From Cristatella mucedo (taxonomy: Eukaryota; Bryozoa; Phylactolaemata; Cristatellidae), in NCBI GenBank assembly GCA_009760855.2, contig WPIO01000165.1, positions 197,501 through 261,500 on the forward strand: DNA of 64,000 nt. Direction: 5' to 3'. Every line of letters begins with the position of its first letter. Position 1 is the stretch's first letter. The notes beneath the pieces are model-generated. The model worked only from the letters and a program-made list of their open reading frames with translations, ran no database searches and was not told where the DNA came from. Shown piece after piece: positions 11,431-38,809 of the stretch. Made by a program: the position numbers and the translations under genes.

Positions 11431-11621
11431 AGCAGCAAGCAAGCACGGCTTGCAGCCCTTGGCAAAAAGCCAAAAGCGGCTGCTGCTGCCACCTTGCGGC
11501 TGCTGCCAAGGTTTGAGGCGACCAACAATCAGCTTCCTGCAGCCAGCAGCTCAGCTGGACGAGCAGAGAAGCTCGGACGCACGGCTTGCTACGATGACGT
11601 CACGGCTGGCTCGATGAGAAG

Positions 11622-11627
11622 TTTATT
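11622..11627 (-). terminator. Candidate polyadenylation signal for TBL1
   Basis: The plus strand TTTATT reads AATAAA on the minus strand, about 350 nt beyond the TBL1 stop codon. Confidence 0.5.
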
Positions 11628-11977
11628 TGCTACCTAGCTACTGGCTGACTATAGAGAGCTGTGGCCAAGCCACACCTGCCTGCCAAGCACATGCCGGCGA
11701 GGCGACACCGACGGTCATGGTCACGTGGGCGGCACGATTGCGGTCAGAGTCAAGCGACTGGGTCAGGGTAATGCGGCAGGGTCGAGGTCACGTGACAGGA
11801 TCCCGTTCGTGCGGTGGCAGCGCCGAGTCAGCTGTCAGAGAGGCCGCGAGCCACAGCATTCCGTGGCACGTCGGCTGCTGCTGCATCCGCAAACGCAGAG
11901 CAACGTCGGAGCAACGCGACCTCTCGAAGCAGCGGACAAAAGTCTGCCGCCAATGAGTTGCTCCCCGGCTGTCTGCT

Positions 11978-21004
<9,027 letters not shown>

Positions 21005-21059
21005 GCCAATCCCATTACTTGACCTGGAGTAAGTAGGAAGCTTTAGCCTTTACCGCTCG

Positions 21060-21145
21060 CTCGCAGCGGCGTGCTCGCAGGACGGACGGACATGACGCAG
21101 GACGGACAATACGGACGGACAGGACGCAGGACGGACAGGACGGAC
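21060..21145. repeat. GGACGGACA/GGACGCA tandem repeat upstream of TBL1
   Basis: Short units of the type caggacggacaggacgcagg lie 55-140 bases upstream of the TBL1 start codon. They fall in the probable 5' UTR or promoter on the minus strand. Confidence 0.7.
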
Positions 21146-22508
21146 GCAGAGCAGCGGCCAACAATGAAGCTTCCGGATGTATATATCCGCGATGATATCC
21201 ACGGGATGTATATCCGCGCCAAAGGCAGCGCAGTCGGAGCTAAAAAATCGTCGGGCAGGAGCGACGCGTTCGCGTTCAATCATACACGAAGCGTCGAGGA
21301 GCGGATTTGCCGGCGATGTACCGACGACCAACGGGTCCCGCTGGTACCGCGGGTCCGGCGGAACACAAAAGGTCTGTGCGGCGACTCTGGGCAGCAGTTC
21401 AACGAGCACGCCCTCGAATGACTGACGAAAATGTACGATCTAGTATTATCGGCAACGCCTGCGACGCCGGCGCCTCGCATGCACCGCCTAGCTATTTGCG
21501 CTCACCTCGACGGCGAATCAAAACCGGATCTCCCACCTAAGCCGCTTCGTGGAGGAGGCGCAAAAGCGTAGAAAAGAGGTGACTAGCTCTGCCGCCACCT
21601 TAAACATCACATTTTCTCTTATGATAAACGATATATAATTTTTAATTGAAAAAATTGTCTGCGGATTGCAGTAGACTTCGCAATTTCATCAGCTATACCA
21701 ACGCTCAGCGATTCCCCTTCATTGCCATGTACCGGAAGTCGTCCATCTGGCTTGGCTCGCCGTCGCTCCCGCGGATATGGTAGGGTGACTTCTGGTTCTC
21801 GTGGCGCGACTGTTACGAAGTAATTTTCTTGATATTGGCCACTTAGATTTATAAGAACAGTGGAATTCTTTGGAGGTGCCACCAGGTGAAGTAACTCCCT
21901 ATAAACGTGGTGTAGCGACGACTTACGACAGGCGTCTTTTAACGGACTCGTTTACATCTTACAGCAGCAGCTCGCTCGCTCTAAGCTGTAGGACTCGCCG
22001 ACCAGGAGACCGTTACTCCAAGAGGGCGACTGTGATCAGGACCATTTCTTATATAATTACACGGTCATAACTCATGCAATTATCTCGATTGTTTACTTGC
22101 CCGTTATAATTCAGTAATCGTGAATAATGGATATTTTGGCGGAAATCATCTGGTTGAGCCCGCACTCCGACGTTTCATACGCCTCCGAAGTCGCCTCTCA
22201 ATGGCTAGCCGCTGCGAGCATCTTTGCGTATGCCTCTACTTTGTTTACGCATGCGACAGGCCACACAGGAAGTGCTCGTCAGGGCCGGCGGCGGCTGCTG
22301 TGGGTACGTTGGGCCGACCGTTTCCATCGACGCTATGCCACGGGCTAGCCGAAATAAGCCGTCCTATCTACGGCGGCGTGGGGGGGGGGGCGTTCGCGGA
22401 GCGTCCGATTAGTTAGGCACAGCGTCACCATCCACGTGGCGCCCTATAGCAAGCCTCTCTCTGTCGGCCGCTCTCTCTGCTTTGCACTGTAGCACTGGCT
22501 CCTCTCTG

Positions 22509-22514
<6 letters not shown>

Positions 22515-22580
<66 letters not shown>
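22515..22580. repeat. (CT)n microsatellite
   Basis: About 33 CT units, preceded by imperfect ctctgtctctctttct. Confidence 0.95.
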
Positions 22581-22582
<2 letters not shown>

Positions 22583-22744
22583 TCGCTTCCTCCCTCGCTC
22601 ACTCTGCACTCTGCTCTGCTCTGAGGACTAGCTCTTGAGGCGAGAAGTTATCGCATCTAGCAACGCCTGTCTCGCCCACGGGTCTCAGCCCGGAGATGGT
22701 CGTTAAAGTTCGAGCACTTTACGAGGTTAAAGTTTGAGCTCTGC

Positions 22745-22835
22745 AGCAGACAAGTCTGTATTGCCTAGTGCAAGCGATAGCGGCAAAAGCTCTTCTGCCG
22801 CTATGTAAATGAAGCTGTGAAGTTATCTGACATTT
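22745..22835 (+). mobile_element. SINE-D body fragment
   Basis: Reads attgcctagtgcaagcgata, then gcggcaaaagctcttctgcc, gctatgtaaatgaagctgtg, a diverged SINE-D body and tail. Confidence 0.5.
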
Positions 22836-22897
22836 TTACCAAGACTCCGACCCTCACCGGTTCGGGCTTGTGGAAGTAAGCAGGAGCCGTTTGGAAG

Positions 22898-22902
<5 letters not shown>

Positions 22903-22978
<76 letters not shown>
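22903..22978. repeat. (CT)38 microsatellite
   Basis: Uninterrupted CT units with ctgtctttctgtctct decay at the 3' side. Confidence 0.95.
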
Positions 22979-22982
<4 letters not shown>

Positions 22983-23892
22983 CTCTGTCTTTCTGTCTCT
23001 GTCTCTCTCGTATTCTCTCACAGCTCTTCAGAAGTACGCTTCGCGCGGTTGGTGAAAGCGGGCTAGCTAGGAAGGCGTCCTCCTGCCTAGCTAGCCTAGC
23101 GTCAACAGTAACGAGCCAGAAACAAAGACCCGCCTTCTCCGACGCGCTAATAGTGCGACCGGTAGAGAAAGGAATTCGAGCGGCGTTTGCGGTCGGTCGT
23201 ACGCTCGGGGCTGGACCGGCTCTTGCCCGTCGCTCTCGCAGCTTCCTCTCTAAGCTGGGCTGCGGCATGCGCAGCCTTTGCAATCGATCTATCGAGCGGT
23301 CGACCACTGCAATATAACGCCAGAATGCTGCTTTGCAATTCCTCGACTGCTCGGTCGCTTGCTCGGCCCGCAACGGCGGCGCTTTGGCGCACGCGCCGCG
23401 GGCGGCGCTTAGGTGCACTCGCTCGCCCTTCACACGGCGATGCGAACTCCGTCTGGAACGACTCAAGAAGCGAAACTATAGAATTACCGCGGAGCATTGC
23501 TGCATACGGGGCGTGGCGACTTCCGCGTTCGGACAGAGGCCGCAAACGCTCGTGACGGCGTCAGATTCAGCTGACGCACGCAACGAACACCGACGAAGCT
23601 CTTGGAATCGTGGTATTCGCATTATTAATTATGTTTATTTATAAATGCAAACAATATCAAACGCGAAGCTCTTTGAATCGCTGCAGGGATCTGCTGACGT
23701 AGGCAACCTGTTTCCAACTGGTGCTCTGCAATCCGGTGCTACCTGTGTGCTTGGAGTGCATGCTCTTGTTGTAGTCTGGCGAAGGCTCTAATATTTCAGC
23801 AAATTTGGCTGCTGCCACTTCTATGCCTGGGGCGCACACTGTTGTCGTCGTAACGGCTTGGAGTCTTGAAACGTAACTCGTTTTGTTTGTTT

Positions 23893-24021
23893 TTCAGGCA
23901 TGATTTTACTTACTATTCTGTTGCGTATCACTTTGCAGCAAATGTAAAGCGCCTAGAAAGAGATTAAGTTCTCTGAGGGCGCTTTATCAAGTGCAATATT
24001 ATTATTATTATTATTATTATT
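23893..24021 (+). mobile_element. LINE family A 3' tail
   Basis: Reads ggcatgattttacttactat, then ttgcagcaaatgtaaagcgc, the hairpin tail and (ATT)n. It is 5' truncated, as is usual for LINEs. Confidence 0.85.
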
Positions 24022-24154
24022 GTCCAAAAGCATCGTCATAATTGCGCAGCGTCCAGTCGATGTACCGGCGAGATGCAGCCTGCACTTTAACCCCTGGGTC
24101 AGACCAGTAGTTTAAAATCATTAGCATAGGTAAGTCTAAAACAAAATAAAAACA

Positions 24155-24285
24155 AATACTAGCTGATTAAACAGCCTCTTTTGTATAGCGACAGAAGAGC
24201 CTTTATGGCTATCACCACCGCTTGCGGCGATCAAGGTCGTGAAAGCAACCACCTTACCTAGTGTGCCATCCCGGCGCATCGCGTC
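24155..24285 (-). mobile_element. SINE-D copy, minus orientation
   Basis: Plus strand shows gctgattaaacagcctct, ttgtatagcgacagaagagc, ctttatggctatcaccaccg and cttgcggcgatcaaggtcgt. This is the reverse complement of the copy at 37745. Confidence 0.7.
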
Positions 24286-24419
24286 TATTTGACAGCGGCA
24301 AAGGATTACCAGCGTTCACTACCGAATAATGTCGCATGAAAACTCTCGTGCGGCGCAAAGAATAGAGCACACCTCGGTTCGACTGCTTGCAAAAATAAAA
24401 TTTAGAAAAAACGATTTGT

Positions 24420-24535
24420 TCTTACGGCACCTTAAGAAAGCTTAATCCCCATCCAGTCACTTTACGTGGGCGGCCGGACCCTGGTCGTTGAAGACGAGCG
24501 CCGTACCCCTGGGCCAAACCAGGACTGCTCGGGCG
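24420..24535 (-). mobile_element. SINE-T copy, minus orientation
   Basis: On the minus strand the head is tggtttggcccaggggtacg with a B-box-like gggtccggccgcc. The tail is aaagtgactggatggggatt followed by aagctttcttaaggtgcc, a diverged LINE-A-like 3' end. Confidence 0.6.
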
Positions 24536-24963
24536 CAACCGATTGCTTATTGCACGCCCTCGGCTTTTAAAACCAGGCCTAGCCACGGATCGTCGCGTAA
24601 TAATCGACTCTTGGCCATTTCGATACAGAAAATGGTAGAAAAAATAAAGACTTGGGCAGTTAAAATCTTGCTGATTTATTCCCTGCCGCCTTTTAAATGC
24701 TGCGAAGAATAATACAGAGCACCAAATGGAGCGTGTCTGTATTGCACTGATTGTGTGCGAGTAGTTACATCTTTGCCGCGAAGCCCGATTTTTGAGCGCA
24801 CCCGACCTGAAAATATCTTCCGAGGGCGTATGCAAATTTTGGCACAATTTCACTGCTTCGTAACTATTTGCCTGTGGTTATCCCAGCCGATGACATTTCA
24901 TGAACTACGAAAATGCCTTCACTGCAAGTATGTTGCCACAATTAATATCAGATGAATGTCATC

Positions 24964-24964
<1 letters not shown>

Positions 24965-25017
<53 letters not shown>

Positions 25018-25062
25018 GTATATATCTATATATATGTATATGTATATGTATATGTGCATTCT
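24965..25062. repeat. (TATATG)n hexanucleotide repeat
   Basis: Regular tatatg units interrupted by taagless variants such as tatgtatatatc. The Tyr-Val frame is an artefact. Confidence 0.9.
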
Positions 25063-25153
25063 TGAACGCAAAAGTATTTTAGATGTGAATTAGACAACGT
25101 TTGCTTTTCGTTGGTGATTCGCCATCAGAGACTACCCAGCTGTTTGGGCAGGC

Positions 25154-25156
<3 letters not shown>

Positions 25157-25206
<50 letters not shown>
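25157..25206. repeat. (TA)25 microsatellite
   Basis: Uninterrupted TA dinucleotides. Confidence 0.95.
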
Positions 25207-25210
<4 letters not shown>

Positions 25211-25825
25211 CCAATTATTAATGTAAAAATGGATACCGCTGTCCAAGACCATCTTGACGATAACTGTTGAGAAACGAAAACACTCCTGCGGCCTAGAAGG
25301 ATATTTGAATGAACAGTCGGAAAACGGCAAAGTCGCTTCATGGATTCACGTCTCAATTGGCAACTATAATAATAGTACGTTTGTATTGCGCTACCAAAGC
25401 ACCGACTGCCTTTCTAGCCACTTCGCAGTTACTGTATAGAAAGCACTCCCAAGTGATTAGTGGTAGCATCCGTAACGTATTTTATGCGTGCCCGCCACCG
25501 CTCAGCTCGCGCGCATGTAATTGCTTTAAGCAGGCAGAAACGGTCAGGCAACATTTAAATCGTGCTCAAATTTGCATACGCTCTCGGTCGATAGCGGCGA
25601 TTCCCGTATGAAAAAATAACATGCAAAGCGCGGCTGCGGAGGTGGCGGCGGTGGCCTAAAGACTTGCGCGCGCGGCTCAGAACGCGCTCGACCCCGCATT
25701 CGCAGCAAGGCTGCAACGCTTCCGGCGTCGGTGCGCCACCGCCGCCGGAAGCAGGTCTTTGCTGGGCTAGCGGCACCGCCGCCGTCACCGCCGCCGCCGC
25801 CGAAGGGAAAGAAATTCGATCGCGA

Positions 25826-25942
<117 letters not shown>

Positions 25943-26096
25943 TCGCGGTCTCAGCACGTTCTCCGCTCGATCGATGACAGCTAGCCTCAAGTCTGCAGGC
26001 TCGAGTTTCGCGCGCCGCCGCGCGGCGGCGGTAATGAGCTTTCGGCGGACGCGCGGCGGCGGCCCTTCGAGTGGCTCGAGCGCTGGCGACGGACGC

Positions 26097-26141
26097 TTTC
26101 TTCGGGATTCGGGCCGAAGGACGGCCCGAATCCCGAAGAAA
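26097..26141. repeat. Perfect 19-bp hairpin
   Basis: Arm 26097-26115 (tttcttcgggattcgggcc) is the exact reverse complement of 26123-26141, with a 7-nt loop. No flanking element explains it. Confidence 0.8.
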
Positions 26142-26314
26142 CGCGAACGCGCGACGCAAGTTCAACGTCAAGCAACGCCCTGCAGCAGGCGCCGCAGAGC
26201 GACTTCGCTCAACTCCTCCGTTTGGCTCGTCTGACTAGGCGCCCGGGGAAGGGAGAAGGAGGAGGGGGAGGGAGAGGGGTAGGTGAGGAGGGAAAAGGCG
26301 TTGCGTCCGTACGG

Positions 26315-26442
26315 AAGAGAGAGAGACAGAGAGAGAGAGAATGTGCAAGAGAGAGAGAGAGAGGAGAAGAGAGAGGAAGAGAGAGAGACAGAGAGAGAGA
26401 GAATGTGCATGAGAGAGAGAGAGAGAGAGAGGAGAAGAGAGA

Positions 26443-26485
<43 letters not shown>

Positions 26486-26487
26486 GA

Positions 26488-26521
<34 letters not shown>

Positions 26522-26640
26522 GGAGAGAGATGAGAGAGAGAGGGGGATCAAAAAAGCGAGAGAGTGGTAGAGAGAGGTAGGGAGCATGAGAGATCACGAG
26601 AGAGTGAGGGAAAGCAAGAGAGAGCGAGGGAGAGAGAGAG
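26315..26640. repeat. GA-rich block, left arm of an inverted duplication
   Basis: Purine-rich (GA)n with GAATGTGCA interruptions. Its last part (about 26525-26640) is, read on the minus strand, almost identical to 27279-27376, including non-repetitive markers such as tctcgtgatctctcatgctc and cgcttttttg. Confidence 0.9.
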
Positions 26641-27178
26641 AGACCGACAGGTGGGCGGCAACGGCCCCGGCGCGACCAGCAGTTCAGGAATGTTCGCGCT
26701 CTTACGCTGCCACGATCGATGACGCCGCGGAGGATGAGGAGGGTGCGCAGCGGGCGGCTTAGTCCGCGGCGGCGGCTTGTATCAATAGCGGCGCTCAACT
26801 CGGATACGATTATGACGCACCGCGCGCTCACGAGAGAGGTCCGCGACGCGCCAGCGGCAGCCACCGCCGCTGCAGCCACGACGGCGGCGGCGGCAGCTTT
26901 GAAGCGTTACCGATTCGCGGGCCGAGAGTGCCCTCTGGTGGCCTGCGGCTGCGGCGGCGACGGAATTCAGAATTCAGCTGCAGCGGAAGTAAAGTGCACG
27001 CGCAGCAAAAGCACTATATTCTTGACTTAGTCCGTATCTCATTCCAACATGCTGCATACGTACGTTTTAAAACCTCCCCACCTCTGGGCCCTTGATGTTT
27101 TCTGCGTTTATTCCCTTGGATGCTTGCCTCCTCACGCCACCTTACCTTTTCACTGGCTCAAAAATTCCTACTAGCCTC
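26641..27178. other. GC-rich spacer between inverted repeat arms
   Basis: Contains short frames with Ala runs (26719-27030 +). No recognisable gene. Confidence 0.4.
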
Positions 27179-27590
27179 GATCTCGGTCTCCCTCTGTCGT
27201 TCTCTCTCTCTCCCTCTGTCTCACCCCTCCCTCCTTCCTCGCTCGCGCGCTCTCTCTCTCTCTCTCTCTCGCTCTCGCTCTCCCTCGCTCTCTCTTGCTT
27301 TCCCTCACTCTCTCGTGATCTCTCATGCTCCCTACCTCTCTCTACCCCTCTCTCGCTTTTTTGCCCCCTCTCTCTCTCTCTCTCTTCCTCTCTCTTCTTC
27401 TCTCTCTCCCCTCTCTCTCTCTCCTTTCTCTCTCCTCTCTTTCTCTCTTCTCTCTCTCATCTCTCCTCTCTCTTTCTCCTTCCTCTCTCTCCTTCCCATC
27501 TCTTTCTCTCTCTCTCTTCTCCTCTCTTCGCTCCCTCTCTCTCTCATCCCTCTCACTCCCTCTCTCTCTCATCTCTCTCACTCCCTTCCA
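27179..27590. repeat. CT-rich block, right arm of an inverted duplication
   Basis: Imperfect pyrimidine tract. Positions 27279-27376 correspond to the reverse complement of about 26525-26640 with one substitution and a 2-base indel visible. The 220-300 residue Ser/Leu/Pro frames are repeat translations. Confidence 0.9.
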
Positions 27591-28068
27591 GCTCTGCTGC
27601 TTTTTCCTCACAGTGTCCGCCGTTTCGGTTTCTTAGTCCATTTGTCCCACGCCATCACGACTTTCACCTCTCTCGTCGCCATCACGACCTTCACCTCTCT
27701 CGCCATCGCACTCTACCTCCCGCCAACAGATTCAGCAACGCCCGCAACGATAAAAATCGGCGGGCGAGGGCGCCTGCGAAGCGCCCTCTGATGAGCGACG
27801 GACCACCTGCGCGCGATAGGAATGCGAAGTGCGTGCGCCCAGTAGACTTCGTACCACCTTCGAAACCGCCGCGGTCACCGCCCCCGCGCCGGGCCGGCTG
27901 CATCGTGCGCCTCGCCGTCGCCGCAGCCGACGCCCGCTGCGGCGGCGGTCGCGGCGGCGGCGGCGACGGCAGCCTGGGCTCGCTCGAGTAAGACAGGCGC
28001 GATTGAAAAAAATTTCGCTCAGGCAATTTTCCGCGTGCAAGCGCCCGACGGCGGCGGCGGCGGCGGCG

Positions 28069-28105
<37 letters not shown>

Positions 28106-28824
28106 TAATTATCGCGAGGGCACCTCGCGGCCGTATAGATTGGAGGAACGTCGGAGCGAGCGCCCCCATCCCCGAGGTACGGCCAATCAATCCGATTAAG
28201 CGCGCGAATCGCCGGAAGCCGCTATATTGAAGCCCCTTCCTCGTCGCCGCCGCAGTCGAAGGGCCGAGAGACGACGCGCGAGAGCGCGGCCCGCGCGCAC
28301 GCGGAGGAGGAGGAGGAGGAGGGGAGCCCGCGCGCCGAAGCGGGCGCTCGCGAGCGCGTGCGTCCTCAGCTGTTCCGCCGAGTGACCTCGGCCGCCTCGC
28401 TCTTCGCCGCCGACGTGCGGTGGCAGCGGCTTGACCTCGCGGCGATCGAAAGTCGACTCGGCGGCGGCGGCGGCGGCGGCCGACCAACCGGTAAAGAGCA
28501 CGCACCGACGACCCCGGATAGCATTACGCAGAGTCGGAAATCGGAGGCTGCCGGCGCGTATCGCGCGCGTCTGCGCGATACGCGGGCTGCCCCTGCTTCC
28601 GGGAGCGGTCGGTTGCTCGGCTTCGGCCGGCGGCGGGTCGGCGCCTACCAGCCGTCGCATCGCCCTCTCGTTCGGTGGCGCATTACGTAAGCGGCGGCGG
28701 GCCGTGTCATCGCGTTAGACGCGGCGACGCGTGCGAGCGGAGAAGCAGCGGCGGCTGCGTCGAGCGGCGCACGTCGAGCGGCGGCGCAGCCTCGCCTTCG
28801 CTGCTGTGCGGCGCGATCGCTAAC
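27591..28824 (+). other. GC-rich, CpG-rich region, probable promoter and 5' UTR of the channel-subunit gene
   Basis: Very high CpG density continues to the ATG at 28825. It includes a (GGC)n tract. Long frames on both strands (for example 27732-28505 minus) are rich in Arg/Ala and are what CpG islands give by chance. Confidence 0.5.
28040..28105. repeat. (GGC)n trinucleotide repeat
   Basis: gcggcggcggcgg units with two GAC interruptions, about 720 bases upstream of the ATG at 28825, hence likely promoter or 5' UTR. Confidence 0.9.
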
Positions 28825-36404
<7,580 letters not shown>

Positions 36405-37744
36405 CGCCCTCCGCCGCCGCCGCACTCGAGCGCGCGGCGGGCGTAAACGCACGGCAGCCGCCGCAGCCAGCGGCTGAGACTCCATTCGCGGCTCACGAGC
36501 TCTCCGGACTGGTGCCGGAAGTTGGCGAAGGGCCGACTCGATCGAAGCAGCTTCCGGCTTGACTCCGCTTCCGACCCGACCCGACCGACCTCGCGCTGGA
36601 GCGGCAGCGGCTTCGCTGCCGGAAACAGTCGAGCCGCTTGTGGCGAGGCCGCCACGAGCGGCTGCTCGTGGCGGCCGCCAAGTGGCGGCTCGACTGCTCG
36701 GACCGAGCGACTCTCGGACCGGCTTCGCCTGCAGCATCCGAGCGTGCGTGCGCGCCCGCTCGCTGCGAGCAGCGCGACGCAGAGCCCCGTGGTGGCACAG
36801 CACCCCACGACTCGCGCGACGAGTGCTGCGACACCGCGGGGCGCAGTCGCGCTCGTCGGGCGCCGCGGCGTCGATGGCTACGATGTATGTTATTGCCATC
36901 CCGCTGCAGCCGTCGCCGCTGATGGACCTGCCGCAAGATGGCCGACCTTCAGCGGCCATCGCCGGCTGCGGCAAATCGGCGGCTGAAGGGAATAACGCCG
37001 CTGCCGAGTACGGCATCGCCGCAGAGATCGAACGCGCCGGCGCACGGGCCGACCCGCAGAACGCTAAGAACTGGGAGGATTGTAAGCTTCGAGGGCACGT
37101 GACAGACACGTGAATGCAGCTAGCTAGCAGAGCGGCGCACGGGCCGACCCGCAGCGTCGCTTCGCGAAGCGCCACCGCAGGAAGCGGAAACGCAGCGTCG
37201 TCAAGTGGCGTAACCAGAGGCCCTGTTTTTTCTTTATTAAACAGTAAGCCGCCGGCGTTCTTTTTCTCTAAGGAATCGGGGCGGCGACGCGAAGCGGTTC
37301 AGCGTGCAGCTCAGACCAGCGTCTCTAGCCGACGATGCGTAGTCTCTAGCCGACGATGCGGTCGCGTTACGGGAGCTCCCTACTACAAGCACGGTGCCTT
37401 AAGAGGTAGCTACGCCGTAAATTGGAGGTCGCAAGTGAATCTATTCAAACGTCGTGAACGAACGAGCTACGAGATGAAAAAAGTCTTGAAGACTCACTTC
37501 ACTTTCTGCAACGACCGTTTCCGTTTCCGCCCTCGCCATAATGAGCCGACCACTCTCGCTCGGTCTCGCACGGACTCGGGCGTAAATAAAGGTCAAGGCC
37601 GACACAGCAGCTTCATTTATACGGCGATAAAAGTGTACTCAAGCAAGGTTAAGAAGCTTAGTACGGCCGTTACGCAATACGGCAAGGTAAGGGTCACGGG
37701 ATTGGCCAGCGCCTGACCTTTGACTGGAGGCCGGTTGGGAAGGG
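36405..37744 (+). other. Probable 3' UTR and downstream flank of the channel-subunit gene
   Basis: GC-rich to about 37.1 kb and then more balanced. The 334-residue minus frame (36171-37175) and shorter + frames have no domain. A small duplication of tctctagccgacgatgcg occurs at 37320-37360. Confidence 0.4.
37585..37590 (+). terminator. Candidate polyadenylation signal AATAAA
   Basis: First canonical AATAAA on the + strand that I see after the channel-subunit stop at 36404, implying a 3' UTR of about 1.2 kb. Confidence 0.35.
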
Positions 37745-37925
37745 GGTGAGCCGCAATGGCACACTAGGTAAGGCGGTTGCTTTCACGACCTCGGTCCCGA
37801 GGTCGTGGGTTCGATTCCTGTGGTGGGCGATCCTTTATCGCCACTGCAAGCGGTGGTGATAGCCAGCCGTAAAGGCTCTTCTGTCGCTATACAAAAAGAG
37901 GCTGTTTAAGCAGCTAGGTTTAATG
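37745..37925 (+). mobile_element. SINE-D, best-preserved copy
   Basis: The tRNA-like head (gcacactaggtaaggcggtt; B box gggttcgattcct) contains an 11-bp palindrome stem (cacgacctcgg/ccgaggtcgtg). The body is tttatcgccactgcaagcgg, and the tail has agccgtaaaggct, then cgctatacaaaa and gaggctgtttaagcagct. The head cannot form an acceptor stem, so it is not a working tRNA gene. Confidence 0.8.
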
Positions 37926-38461
37926 ACGCCTCTCATTCGTCACATTCGGATCTGGCGAAGAGTTGGTCGCAGTCGATCAGCATCCGCATCCCGAAGGATG
38001 AGTAGCTGAGGTGTGTCTCGACCACGCCGTCAACCGCGGAAGGCCCGCACGAGGACCCGCGAGTCCCGAGCGTGGCTGGAGGTAAGCACGCTCGCTGTTA
38101 TGGCTTGTACATTCCGCGCTTCACTGTAGCACGTCGTTCGCAGCTTCGCCCGCCCTGAGCAGAAGCGCTCGGCGAGCTGCGACGTGTCACGTGGCTAGTG
38201 CGTCACCGCAACGCAGCCACTGTCGTACCGACGCGACGTCGCGGTGTTTGTACGGATAGAGCGGCTTTCGACGTCGACTGGTATTTTATGCGGTTAGCCG
38301 CCCCGCCTTCAAGATGGCTCTAATCCGAGAGTGTCCTCCTGCTTTGGGCACCCAAAAATGCTTGTGTCGACAATCAACTCTCGTTAGCTTCTCCCAGGTT
38401 AGCTCCTTACCTAATATCTTCCCAGTAATGATAATCTAGCTGATCGCTTCTCTTATTATTC

Positions 38462-38722
38462 TATTCATATTTAGTGGTTCCCTGTGATTTGTCCTTTTGT
38501 GCTTGCGTGTGCTGACACTGTGCATGCTGACACTAACCACACTTGCATGCTGACCCTGTGCATGTCACTTCTAACTATGTTATTCTTGTCGCTCTTTGAG
38601 CATGCAACCACTAATCATTCGATCGTGTTTCCTTTGCAGCAAATGCAAAGCGCCTAGAAAGAGATTGAGTTCTCTGAGGGTGCTTTATCAAGTGTATATT
38701 TATTATTACTATTCTTATCAAC
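38462..38722 (+). mobile_element. LINE family A 3' UTR and tail
   Basis: tttagtggttccctgtgatt (end of ORF2), tgctgacactgtgcatgctg, then the hairpin tail and ATT-rich end. It is immediately followed by a second, longer copy. Confidence 0.85.
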
Positions 38723-38809
38723 AAGATAAAAAAACATAGGGAGTCCATCTCTAAGATGGCAGCATCCCCCCCTGGAATCCCGTCCCTCAATTTCATGCGG
38801 CACCTCAAT

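Noticed and set aside
10801-11528. Three overlapping 213-230 residue minus-strand frames rich in Ser, Leu and Pro
   Set aside because: They are translations of the GA/CT satellite; all frames are open because the repeat contains no stop.
27732-28505. 257-residue minus frame in the CpG island
   Set aside because: Arg/Ala/Gly-rich, antisense to the probable promoter, with no domain.
37745-37830. A functional tRNA gene
   Set aside because: B box is good, but no acceptor or anticodon stem pairs properly, and the unit recurs with the same SINE body.
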